From assembly GCF_014647655.1 (NCBI RefSeq), contig NZ_BMPP01000039.1, forward strand, positions 1 through 12,997: a DNA stretch of 12,997 nt. The letters are read 5' to 3'. Shown piece after piece: positions 6,371-12,925 of the stretch (positions are counted from its first letter, which is position 1; the number at the start of each line of letters is the position of its first letter). The notes beneath the pieces are model-generated. The model ran no database searches. It was not told where the DNA came from and saw nothing but the letters and a program-made list of their open reading frames with translations. Origin of the DNA: Deinococcus malanensis. GTDB lineage: Bacteria; Deinococcota; Deinococci; Deinococcales; Deinococcaceae. The position numbers were made by a program, and so were the translations under genes.

Positions 6371-6579
6371 CTGTCCAGCATAGGGCGCACGAGTGGAGGG
6401 CCGACCTTTAGCAGGGGTTGGTCATTTGGGGGCACATGGCACCTCCACCTGAGCAGCAGGGATACGGAGGCGACCGGAACCCAATAGGGATGACTGATTT
6501 CTGTTGCTCCTGTGTCCATGCGGGAGGACACCCAACCTATGCAGATGGCCGAGGCTGTTGGTTCCGCATGCTTTGGGGC
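6371..6579. promoter_or_regulatory. Divergent intergenic region with candidate -10 boxes
   Basis: TATGCT on the minus strand (6382-6377) ends 6 nt before the GTG at 6370. On the plus strand, CATGCT at 6567-6572, a weaker match, lies 7 nt before the ATG at 6580. The rest of the gap holds a weak open frame in phase with 6580, but its protein (CCSCVHAGGHPTYADGRG) does not look real, so I treat it as non-coding. Confidence 0.35.
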
Positions 6580-7034
6580 ATGATCAGCCCCACCACTCAC
6601 CGCGTGACAGCCCAGGTGCATGACTGGCAGACCGGTCAAGCCACCCGCGAAGAACTGGTCGATGCCCGGACGAGCCTGCCCTCAGGCGAGGAAGTTCATG
6701 ACGTCCTTCAGGCCCTGGCGTCACCGCTCTCAAGGCCGTGCACCGATCAGGCCGGGCCGTCCGGGACGGACGACTGGCGGCAGGAACTCCTCTCGTGCAA
6801 TGCCCGCGGGTGGCACGCTCCGCACGCGGCGGGATTACTGGTAGGGCCAAGTAAACTCCTGCTGACGGATGGGGAACGGGCGGTGATTCTGGATGACGCC
6901 GGTACGCGGTGCCTGCCTTCCGGGTGGCGCTCTCCCAGCTGCTGCTCGCGCAGACCATCGTGATGGCGTTCTCCCTGTTCCCTGCCCTAAATTACCCCGA
7001 TTCACTAACGTCACTGTTCAGCGGATTCCCATGA
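6580..7034 (+). pseudogene. Unknown gene with a single-base frameshift near 6901
   Basis: From ATG 6580 the frame gives MISPTTHRVTAQVHDWQTGQ, ATREELVDARTSLPSGEE and later LLTDGERAVILDDAG. After 6900 that frame turns poor (TRCLPSGWRSPSCC) and stops at 6963. The frame one base back becomes strongly gene-like (YAVPAFRVALSQLLLAQTIV, then MAFSLFPALNYPDSL) and ends at TGA 7032-7034. Restoring one G at 6901-6902 joins them as ILDDAGYAVPAFRV. The intact product would be about 150 residues, with a hydrophobic C-terminal helix. I do not recognise the family. Its end overlaps the end of the convergent GGDEF-GAF-HD-GYP gene by 43 bp. A sequencing error is the alternative to a true mutation. An in-frame ATG at 6568 is another possible start. 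Confidence 0.6.
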
Positions 7035-8608
7035 TCACCCCAGCCCTCCCCCGGTCTGGGCCGGAGTGTGACTGGCGGGTTCGACCTGGCTGACCCCAGA
7101 AAGGGGAGTGTCAGGAACGCCTGCACGACCTGCGGATCGAACTGCCTTCCGCCCTGTACCCTGAGTTCCTCACTGGCCGCCTCAGGCGTCCACGCCGGCT
7201 GGTCCGGCTGCGCACTGGTCAAGGTGTCGTACATGTCCACCACGCTGAACACGCGGGCTAGCAGGGGGATCCGCTCACCGACCATCCCGTCCGGATAGCC
7301 CGCGCCGTCCCACCGCTCGTGATGGGAACGCACCACTTCCAGCGCCAGCGGATCGAGTCCCGGCAATTGCCGGGCCAGGACGTACCCACGCACTGTGTGG
7401 TCACGTCGGGAGGGCCGTTCACCCGCGGTGCACGGCTGCGGTTTCAGCAGCTGATCATCCGGGAGCGCGCTTTTGCCGACGTCATGCAGGTAGGCTCCCT
7501 GACGCAGCGCCGACACGTGTTCAGGGGTGAGGCCCAGTTGGACGCCCAGCTGCTGGGCGAGCCGGACCACCCGCAGGGTGTGGCCAGGGGCTTCCAGGCC
7601 ACGCGCTTCCAGACCAAGACCGACCGCGAGCAGCCCACCTTCCAGCGCCTGCGCGGCGCGGGAAGCGGCTTGCGTCTGCTCGTGAACGTGTGCGAGCCGC
7701 AACGCGAGTCCTTCCAGCAGGCGCCGGGCACGCGGGGTGACCACACGCCAGCCCGTGAAATGAGCGAGGCCCAGCACGCCCAGCAGGTGTCCCTGATGCC
7801 GGACGGCCACCGCCAGGCAGCTTTTCATGCCTGCCTGCACCCACTCGGCCATCGCGTACGGCTCAGCCGGGTAATCGTTACTCCAAGCGGTTCCGCGCCG
7901 GGCGGCATGTCCGACGAAGCCCACGTTCTCAGGGGTGTCCAGCGTCGTGGCGCGCAGCACCGACAGGTCAGGCAGGTCAGCGTTGGTGTGGGACTCGGTC
8001 AGCATGCCGTCCTGAGCCGCGAAGTACGTGCCGGAGTCGAATCCGGTCAGCTGGCGGACGAGCATCAGCCCTTTGGTCACGACCTGCTCCGGGGTGACGA
8101 ACCCCTCCAGCCGGGCCGCGAAGTCCTCACTCGTGGGGTTGCGCGTGTCAGCCGACAGATCCTGCCCTTCCCGCTGGTGTTCCTTCTGCTCGTACATCTG
8201 CGCGTCAGCGAGCGTCATGAGGCGCTCGAACGGGTCGCCGGCGTGTCCCTGGACCACCCCGCACGCGAACGCAGGCAGGGCGCGCCCAGGGGGCCGCAGG
8301 CGGCGTTCGACCTCATCCATCCGCTGGCGTGCCTGCTCGTCCGTGCACAAGGACAGCAGCAGCAGGAATTCATCACCACCCCAGCGGGCCAACTGATCGC
8401 CTGGACGCAGGGCGTGCTGGAGCGTTTCGGCAGCCTGCCGGATAAACCGGTCGCCCTGGGCGTGGCCTTGGAGGTCGTTGATGGCTTTCAGGCCGTTCAG
8501 GTCAAGCATCACCACGCACAGCGGGGTGTGAGGCGCCAGGGCCGCGTATGCGTCCAGCAGCGCGTCCCGGGTCAGCGTGCTGGTGAGGGCGTCCAGCGGC
8601 CCGGTCAT
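6992..8608 (-). CDS. GGDEF-GAF-HD-GYP bifunctional c-di-GMP regulator
   Basis: This is a 538-residue cytosolic protein. I chose the ATG at 8608 because it overlaps the upstream stop as ATGA and directly precedes the domain (MTGPLDALTSTLTRDALL); the frame is open further but that part is not protein-like. GGDEF domain: MLDLNGLKAINDLQGHAQGD, I-site RPGD at 68-71, exact GGDEF at 77-81, end LADAQMYEQK. GAF: residues about 165-305. HD-GYP: about 320-510, with H343, LHDVGK (H375, D376), H404, SHHERWDGAGYP (429-439) and VVDMYDTLTS. Both the synthase and the phosphodiesterase motifs are intact, so it could make or degrade c-di-GMP, with the GAF domain between them as a switch. The usual DxLTGLxNRR opening is degenerate (DALTSTLTRDALL). 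GGDEF-first order with a C-terminal HD-GYP is less common than sensor-first arrangements. Confidence 0.93.
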   Translation of the reverse strand: MTGPLDALTSTLTRDALLDAYAALAPHTPLCVVMLDLNGLKAINDLQGHAQGDRFIRQAAETLQHALRPGDQLARWGGDEFLLLLSLCTDEQARQRMDEVERRLRPPGRALPAFACGVVQGHAGDPFERLMTLADAQMYEQKEHQREGQDLSADTRNPTSEDFAARLEGFVTPEQVVTKGLMLVRQLTGFDSGTYFAAQDGMLTESHTNADLPDLSVLRATTLDTPENVGFVGHAARRGTAWSNDYPAEPYAMAEWVQAGMKSCLAVAVRHQGHLLGVLGLAHFTGWRVVTPRARRLLEGLALRLAHVHEQTQAASRAAQALEGGLLAVGLGLEARGLEAPGHTLRVVRLAQQLGVQLGLTPEHVSALRQGAYLHDVGKSALPDDQLLKPQPCTAGERPSRRDHTVRGYVLARQLPGLDPLALEVVRSHHERWDGAGYPDGMVGERIPLLARVFSVVDMYDTLTSAQPDQPAWTPEAASEELRVQGGRQFDPQVVQAFLTLPFLGSARSNPPVTLRPRPGEGWGDHGNPLNSDVSESG

Positions 8609-9231
8609 CGGTGGCCGCCCGAGGTCTGACGGCCGCGGAAAGCACAAGTCAGGCGAAAGGCAGGGTGGCCTGGTGCCCCGCGGGTCCAGGCGGCGGCTTC
8701 TGGCCAGGGCGGGCTGAGCACCGTGACCGGCCTGAAATGGATCAACATTGGACAAATTCTACGGAAGCCGGTGCACAGGAGCGTCACCAGCACAACCATA
8801 AAGCCAGGAGTGGCGGGGACCGCATGACCCTGTTCCCATCTTGATCGGAGCACTTCCGCCGCAGGCTGATCGACATCGATTACCGTTTCCACGTCAGGAC
8901 GCACACGCGCCACGCATTGGGCAGCCAATAGCAGGGTCCGCAGACTGTACCGGGCCTGAACCACTCCCCCACCGGGGTTCATCCCTAACCCCGCGGGTGC
9001 CGATGCGACCAGGTGCGTCAGGTGTGGGAACACCAGCGCCGGGACCAGCTCCGTCCGGCCTCGAGTCACGCGCATGGTGATGCCGGCGTACCCCGGCACC
9101 CTGGCCTGGATGGTGTCCACCATCTCCCGGGCTTCCAGAAGGGTCACGGTGTTCAGGCTGCGCTCAGCATGCGCGCTGGTGAGGCAGAAGGCAGTCAAGA
9201 AGATGACCGCTCGCAGACGACATAACCGCAT
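8605..9231 (-). CDS. Predicted exported protein coupled to the GGDEF-GAF-HD-GYP gene
   Basis: This is a 208-residue frame. MRLCRLRAVIFLTAFCLTSA forms a Sec signal peptide with a likely cleavage after AHA (residue 22). The mature part (NTVTLLEAREMVDTIQARVP, MRVTRGRTELVPALVFPH and LVASAPAGLGMNPGGGVV) has strong GC3 codon use and no family I recognise. A short hydrophobic stretch (GFMVVLVTLLCTGF) follows at about residue 142. The C-terminal 60 residues are rich in Arg, Pro and Ala with weaker codon bias and may be extended read-through. The stop TGA (8607-8605) overlaps the next ATG (8608-8606), so translation is probably coupled. It could be an extracytoplasmic partner of the regulator; that role is inferred from linkage only. 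RBS before the start is weak. Confidence 0.65.
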   Translation of the reverse strand: MRLCRLRAVIFLTAFCLTSAHAERSLNTVTLLEAREMVDTIQARVPGYAGITMRVTRGRTELVPALVFPHLTHLVASAPAGLGMNPGGGVVQARYSLRTLLLAAQCVARVRPDVETVIDVDQPAAEVLRSRWEQGHAVPATPGFMVVLVTLLCTGFRRICPMLIHFRPVTVLSPPWPEAAAWTRGAPGHPAFRLTCAFRGRQTSGGHR

Positions 9232-9294
9232 GCCTCAGCATGCCAGCAGGATCTGTGCTGCGCACCTTGGCGGGTGACGCCCCAGGAGGGCACT

Positions 9295-9405
9295 ATGCTC
9301 CCCCTCATGTACCCGACCGACTTCCCTCCTATAGACCTCGTACTACAGGAGGACATTGCCTTCAGCCGGCATGGCCTGAAGATCGATTGCACAGTTGTGC
9401 GGTGA
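9295..9405 (+). CDS. Short ORF (36 aa) with a strong ribosome binding site
   Basis: AGGAGG at 9284-9289 lies 5 nt before an ATG at 9295, the best Shine-Dalgarno arrangement in the window. The frame encodes MLPLMYPTDFPPIDLVLQED, then IAFSRHGLKIDCTVVR, to a TGA at 9403-9405. I do not recognise it. It diverges from the exported-protein gene across a 63-bp gap. It may be a small protein. It may instead be the 5' end of a gene cut by the adjacent IS debris, since a transposase scrap and hairpin follow within 10-50 bp. A downstream ATG at 9307 is an alternative start. Confidence 0.5.
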   Translation: MLPLMYPTDFPPIDLVLQEDIAFSRHGLKIDCTVVR

Positions 9406-9412
9406 GGGAAAT

Positions 9413-9433
9413 GGGGGAGGCAAAGCCTCCCCC
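9413..9433. terminator. GC-rich hairpin (9-bp stem, 3-nt loop) at the end of an IS remnant
   Basis: GGGGGAGGC (9413-9421), AAA loop, GCCTCCCCC (9425-9433). On the minus strand it lies 18 nt after the stop of the transposase scrap and is followed only by ATTTCCC, a poor U-tract. It could be that gene's terminator or a subterminal IS structure. On the plus strand it follows the 36-codon ORF by 7 nt but lacks a T-run. Confidence 0.45.
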
Positions 9434-9451
9434 TATGCAAGTGGTGTCCTG

Positions 9452-9583
9452 TCAGACCAGTTGCGGTGTCCTGCTCAGGGTCCGGAGATTGACGAGACCC
9501 GCGACACAACCCCAGAACACCCCGTGCCGCGCGGTGTCATTCCGGTAGAACTCCCTGCAGATCCGGACCTTCTTGATCTTGCA
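9452..9583 (-). pseudogene. C-terminal scrap of an IS5-like (DDE) transposase
   Basis: The minus-strand frame reads [20 protein letters not shown], then [20 protein letters not shown] and a TGA at 9454-9452. The pattern of a basic K-x-x-R-I helix, YRN, a basic patch, then a hydrophobic xGLxNLR helix is what I expect at the end of IS5-like transposases, after the catalytic Glu. Three near-consecutive stop codons lie just upstream in the same frame (9584-9589), so only about 43 residues survive. The assignment is by pattern, not by alignment. Its orientation is opposite to the transposase remnant that begins at 9659. Confidence 0.55.
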
Positions 9584-9633
9584 TCATTACCCCGTTTAGG
9601 GCTTGAATCGGGACAGCGGCATCACCTGCAGGT

Positions 9634-9672
9634 CAAGAAAAATGGAGTCGGTATCTAGCCATACCGACTCCA
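9634..9672 (-). terminator. Rho-independent terminator on the minus strand
   Basis: A perfect 12-bp stem (TGGAGTCGGTAT at 9643-9654 with its complement at 9661-9672) encloses a 6-nt loop. On the minus strand it is followed at once by TTTTTCTT (9642-9635). This is the clearest intrinsic terminator in the window. No minus-strand gene now ends just upstream of it (to its right); that DNA is a plus-strand transposase remnant. On the plus strand the hairpin precedes the transposase frame and lacks a T-run. It may be a leftover of a lost gene or part of an IS end that blocks incoming transcription. Confidence 0.75.
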
Positions 9673-10192
9673 CCACAGTTTAGGCCGTCGTCACGTCATC
9701 GGCACCCTGTGGCGGTGGGCGAGAAAGCAGTTCAGCGACCACAAGAGTTGCCGGCACCAGAAGGTGACAGATGCTTTCCTCGTCGCGCTTCTCCTGTCGC
9801 GGTATGTCTTCAAACATCCGTACCCGTCCATCTGGTGGAACATCCTGAGGGAAGATCGTCCAGGCCTTCCCAGTTACACCCAGGCGTTCACACGCGGCGA
9901 GCGTCTCCTGGAACATCTTGAGGCTCTGGTCAGTCCACCTTTGCCCTGTACAGAAGTTGTGGTGGATTCGATGCCCCTGCCGGTCTGTCGTCCGAGACGA
10001 GGGAAACGCTGCGCGTTTCATGGTGCGCGGTGGGGATTCGGGACCCAGGGTGATTTCTTCGGCTTCAAACTCCACGCCTGGGTGTCACCGACGGGCCAGG
10101 TGATGCAGTACCTCATCCGACCGGCCAACCTGCACGACACGACCGTCGCTTACGAACTGAATGTTAGCTGGACAGACTATAGCGGGCCCAAG
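9659..10192 (+). pseudogene. DDE transposase N-terminal remnant (IS4/IS982-like), fused in frame to the next gene
   Basis: Open from the codon after a TAG at 9656-9658, the frame reads ARKQFSDHKSCRHQ, ALLLSRYVFKHPYPSIWWNI, EVVVDSMPLPVC, then GTQGDFFGFKLHAWVSPTGQ and LIRPANLHDTTVAYELNV. The DSMPLPVC block with the later GFKLH strand is the first half of an IS4/IS982-type DDE domain, carrying the first catalytic Asp. After WTDYSGPK (10192), where GDKGY with the second Asp is expected, the sequence changes. There is no clear ATG near the start; a GTG at 9764 is available. It is inactive as a transposase. The frame stays open through the junction into the HD-GYP gene. Assignment to IS982 rather than IS4 is uncertain. 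Confidence 0.75.
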
Positions 10193-10227
10193 TCCTCCCT
10201 GTCAGAGTTTGGAGAGAAGCACTCACC

Positions 10228-10233
10228 TACCTT
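10228..10233 (+). promoter_or_regulatory. Candidate -10 box (TACCTT) for the GAF-PAS-PAS-HD-GYP gene
   Basis: TACCTT fits TANNNT and lies 7 nt before the ATG at 10241, which has no Shine-Dalgarno sequence within normal distance (GGAGAG at 10211-10216 is 24 nt away). This suggests leaderless expression from just inside the junction, independent of the transposase remnant. No clear -35 is seen. Confidence 0.4.
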
Positions 10234-10240
10234 TAATACA

Positions 10241-12112
10241 ATGCTCGGCGATCCCTCCACCTCCCTATCAGAGAGTGCGAGGTTGGCTGCCCTGCACCGG
10301 TATGCGGTGCTGGATACGCCCCCTGAAGCTGCCTTTGACCGGGCCGTGCAGGTCGCAGCGCAAGTCTACGGTGTGCCGATTGCCCTGGTGTCCCTGGTGG
10401 ATTCGCGCCGGCAGTGGTTTAAAGCGTGCTACGGCGTCGACATGCGGGAAACAGACCGTTCGGTCTCGATGTGCACGCATGCCCTGGATCATGATGGGGT
10501 TCTGGTGGTGCCGGACACCATGCAGGATGAACGGTTCGTCGGAAACCCGCTGGTCACCGGCCCGCTCCACATCCGATTTTACGCTGGGGCACCCCTGCTC
10601 ACACCAGACGGCCTCAAGGTCGGCACGCTCTGCATTCTCGATACAGTGCCGCGCGAGTTCCTGACGCTGGAGCAGATGGCCATATTGCAGGCCCTTGCTG
10701 ACGGTGTCATCAGCGAACTGGAGTTGCGCCGTACCCTGGCGGAGCAGGCACGCGAACGTCGTGTTCACGCAGCCGTCGTCAAGGCCTCCCTGGACGCGAT
10801 AATCATCGTCGACCATGACGGGTGCATCCTCGAGTGGAACCCGGCCGCTGAACACCTCCTCGGACACACCAGGGTAAACGTTCTGGGCGAGCAGCTGATG
10901 ACATTGATCGTGCCAGCCCACCACCATGACCGATACAGGCGGGGTATCGCGCATCTCGTGCAGGAACACACCACCAGTCAGCGACGGTTGGAGACGCCCA
11001 TTCTGCACTGCGCGGGGCACGCCATTCATTGCGAGTACACCATCACGTCCTTCTGGGTGGATGACGAGCCCATGTACACGGTGTACATCCGTGACCTCAC
11101 CGAGGTGCGTGCTGCCCGGGAGGCAATGGACGCCAGCCACGCCCTGTTGCGAGCCGTGGTGGACAGTGTTCCAGAAACCATTTTCGTCAAGAATCTGGAC
11201 CGGCAGTACGTGTTGATCAACACCACGGGCGCTGCACGACTCGGCCAACCGATGGAAGCCATCCTCGGGCGGACGGACGAGGACTACTTTCCTGCCAGTG
11301 TGGCCGCCCGTCGCATGCGAGACAAGATCGTATTGGAAACCGGAACACGTATGATCGCCGAATTTACCGAGCAATTCCCGGACGGCACCCACCGGCACTT
11401 CTGGACCAGCAAAGACGTGTACCGGGACCCCAGCGGAAACGTGGCCGGACTGATCGGCGCCGCATTCGACATCACTGAGCGCAAGCGAAATGAAGCGACC
11501 ATCCGCGTACACAACCAGACCCTGCAGGATCAAGTGGAAGAGGCGCAGTTCGAGATCCTTGCGCGGCTCGCGCGCGCTGCCGAATACCGTGACGACGACA
11601 CCGGTGACCACATGAACCGCGTGGCCATGACAGCTGCGGGTATCGCCCGGGAACTCAAGCTGCCCGACGACACAGTGAGCCTGATCCGGCGTGCCGCACC
11701 CATGCATGACGTGGGCAAGATTGGTATCTCCGACTCGATCTTGTTGAAACCAGGCCGCCTGACTCCGGAGGAGTTCGAAGTCGTCAAGTCCCACACCACG
11801 ATTGGGGCGGGCATCCTGGAAGGTGGGCACTCACCGTTGGTCACGGTCGCCGAAGAAATTGCGCGCACGCACCACGAACGCTGGGACGGCACGGGTTACC
11901 CGTCCGGGTTGGTGGGTGAAGCCATTCCGATCACAGGCAGGATCGTGGCGGTTGCGGACGTGCTGGACGCCCTGACCAGCGATCGGCCGTATAAACGAGC
12001 GTGGCCGTTTGAGGCGGCGATGGCGGAAATCCGGGCGCAGGCCGGTCGGCATTTCGATCCCCGGGTGGTCGCGGCCCTCGAGCGACTCACGCGTGCCGAT
12101 CACCCGCGCTGA
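10241..12112 (+). CDS. GAF-PAS-PAS-HD-GYP c-di-GMP phosphodiesterase
   Basis: This is a 623-residue cytosolic protein. The GAF domain (12-160) opens LAALHRYAVLDTPPEAAFD and contains RFYAGAPLLTPDGLKVGTLC, the pattern of stand-alone GAF sensor domains. PAS 1 (about 178-290) includes DAIIIVDHDGCILEWNPAAE. PAS 2 (about 300-415) includes DSVPETIFVKNLDRQYVLIN and ends in the linker FDITERKRNE. A coiled coil (420-440) leads to HD-GYP (440-615): EYRDDDTGDHMNRV, MHDVGKIGI (H489, D490), KSHTTIGAGIL, THHERWDGTGYPSGLVGEAI and VADVLDALTSDRPYK. All metal ligands and the GYP motif are visible, so hydrolysis of c-di-GMP to pGpG/GMP is likely. I chose the ATG at 10241 because it begins the family sequence; the frame also extends upstream into a transposase remnant (159 more codons from a GTG at 9764). 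Confidence 0.93.
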   Translation: MLGDPSTSLSESARLAALHRYAVLDTPPEAAFDRAVQVAAQVYGVPIALVSLVDSRRQWFKACYGVDMRETDRSVSMCTHALDHDGVLVVPDTMQDERFVGNPLVTGPLHIRFYAGAPLLTPDGLKVGTLCILDTVPREFLTLEQMAILQALADGVISELELRRTLAEQARERRVHAAVVKASLDAIIIVDHDGCILEWNPAAEHLLGHTRVNVLGEQLMTLIVPAHHHDRYRRGIAHLVQEHTTSQRRLETPILHCAGHAIHCEYTITSFWVDDEPMYTVYIRDLTEVRAAREAMDASHALLRAVVDSVPETIFVKNLDRQYVLINTTGAARLGQPMEAILGRTDEDYFPASVAARRMRDKIVLETGTRMIAEFTEQFPDGTHRHFWTSKDVYRDPSGNVAGLIGAAFDITERKRNEATIRVHNQTLQDQVEEAQFEILARLARAAEYRDDDTGDHMNRVAMTAAGIARELKLPDDTVSLIRRAAPMHDVGKIGISDSILLKPGRLTPEEFEVVKSHTTIGAGILEGGHSPLVTVAEEIARTHHERWDGTGYPSGLVGEAIPITGRIVAVADVLDALTSDRPYKRAWPFEAAMAEIRAQAGRHFDPRVVAALERLTRADHPR

Positions 12113-12256
12113 AGACCAGTCAGCCTGAGCAGCGAAGTTTTCGCTTGTGAAGGCGGTGGTGTTGTCAGATGTTCGTCACGGCGCGTCCCTCACCATGAGA
12201 GGGAAGCAGCCGCACAACGAATCCCACCTGCTTGTCGTGACAGGTCGTGAACCCTT
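12113..12256. other. Intergenic region with two weak hairpins
   Basis: AGCGAA/TTCGCT (12131-12136 and 12140-12145) and TCCCTC/GAGGGA (12186-12191 and 12199-12204) could form short hairpins, but neither has a T-run. The heptamer GTCGTGA is repeated 10 bp apart just before the next start. No convincing promoter or ribosome binding site was found for the gene at 12257. Confidence 0.3.
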
Positions 12257-12898
12257 ATGCAAACAGACTCTTCCCTGCACGCTGCCCCTATTGACGCGAC
12301 CATACAACTCAAGCGTGGCATGTACCTGCTCACCATAAGCGCGGGCACACTGCTCACATGGATCGTAACGTTCACGCTGCTCGATAACCCCCGTCAGTTC
12401 GCGTTCAGCGCCGGCGCTTCAGCGCTCTCCACCGCCATGATCATCGCGCTGGCCATGACCCCACGCGCTGTGCCCTTTGTGGAGCGCGCCTTTGTGGCCC
12501 TGTTGTCGTTGTTCCTGCTGACCGGTCTGTTCGTTCGTTTTGCCACGACAGGTCCCACGGCAGGAGGCGCACTGTCGTTCGTGCTGTTTTCCCCCGCCGT
12601 GTACTTCTTCGCGTTCCTGATGCTGGGCCTGCAGCGCGGGCTCTACGTATCCCTGGCGTTCTACGTCACGGCCAGTGCCGCGATCCTGAATCACTTTGGT
12701 CTGCATCCGGTCGGCCTGAGCGTTGAGGCGGCCGGCGGTTACGCGGTGTACGTCCGCTTCTACCTGTCCGGGTTGATGTTCATTGCGTTCTTCTATGCCA
12801 TTGCCCATCACCTGAAACGCTCCACCGACGCGAAGAACGAAGCAGAAGCGGTCGCACAGTACGCCTACACCGATACCCTCACTGGCGTACCGAACTGA
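12257..12898 (+). pseudogene. Six-helix membrane sensor with GGDEF domain cut off by an IS
   Basis: From ATG 12257 the protein has a short polar start and six hydrophobic helices at about 20-42, 48-67, 75-95, 104-124, 126-147 and 166-187 (for example GLMFIAFFYAIAHH). A charged linker (KRSTDAKNEAEAVAQYA) and TDTLTGVPN follow, the opening DxLTGxxN motif of a GGDEF domain. There it stops: the terminal TGA of the IS3-family repeat (12896-12898) serves as the stop codon. This is a membrane-anchored diguanylate cyclase of the MASE-type architecture that has lost its whole catalytic domain. The remaining 213 residues could still insert in the membrane. It follows the HD-GYP gene in the same direction by 144 bp and may have formed a synthase/hydrolase pair with it. 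Confidence 0.85.
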
Positions 12899-12925
12899 GG
12901 TTGTGCCGGTTTTGCGTACTTCAAG
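12896..12925 (-). repeat. IS3-family terminal inverted repeat (right end, copy 2)
   Basis: The 30-bp end is identical to 75-104 in opposite orientation. Its first three bases supply the stop codon of the interrupted sensor gene. Confidence 0.8.

Noticed and set aside
7319..8629. 436-codon plus-strand open frame across the GGDEF-GAF-HD-GYP gene
   Set aside because: Antisense shadow of a clearly identified gene; its product is rich in Gln, Arg and His with no domain.
8609..8755. Upstream extension of the GGDEF-GAF-HD-GYP protein (49 extra residues)
   Set aside because: The extension (rich in Pro, Arg and Ser) lies within the coupled upstream gene, while the ATGA overlap gives a better start right at the domain edge.
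9395..9658. Plus-strand 87-codon open frame (GEGNGGGKASPYASG...)
   Set aside because: It spans a GC hairpin and runs antisense to the transposase C-terminal scrap; codon bias is weak and the start has no ribosome binding site.
10268..11830. 520-codon minus-strand open frame across the GAF-PAS-PAS-HD-GYP gene
   Set aside because: Antisense shadow; the plus-strand frame carries four recognisable domains.
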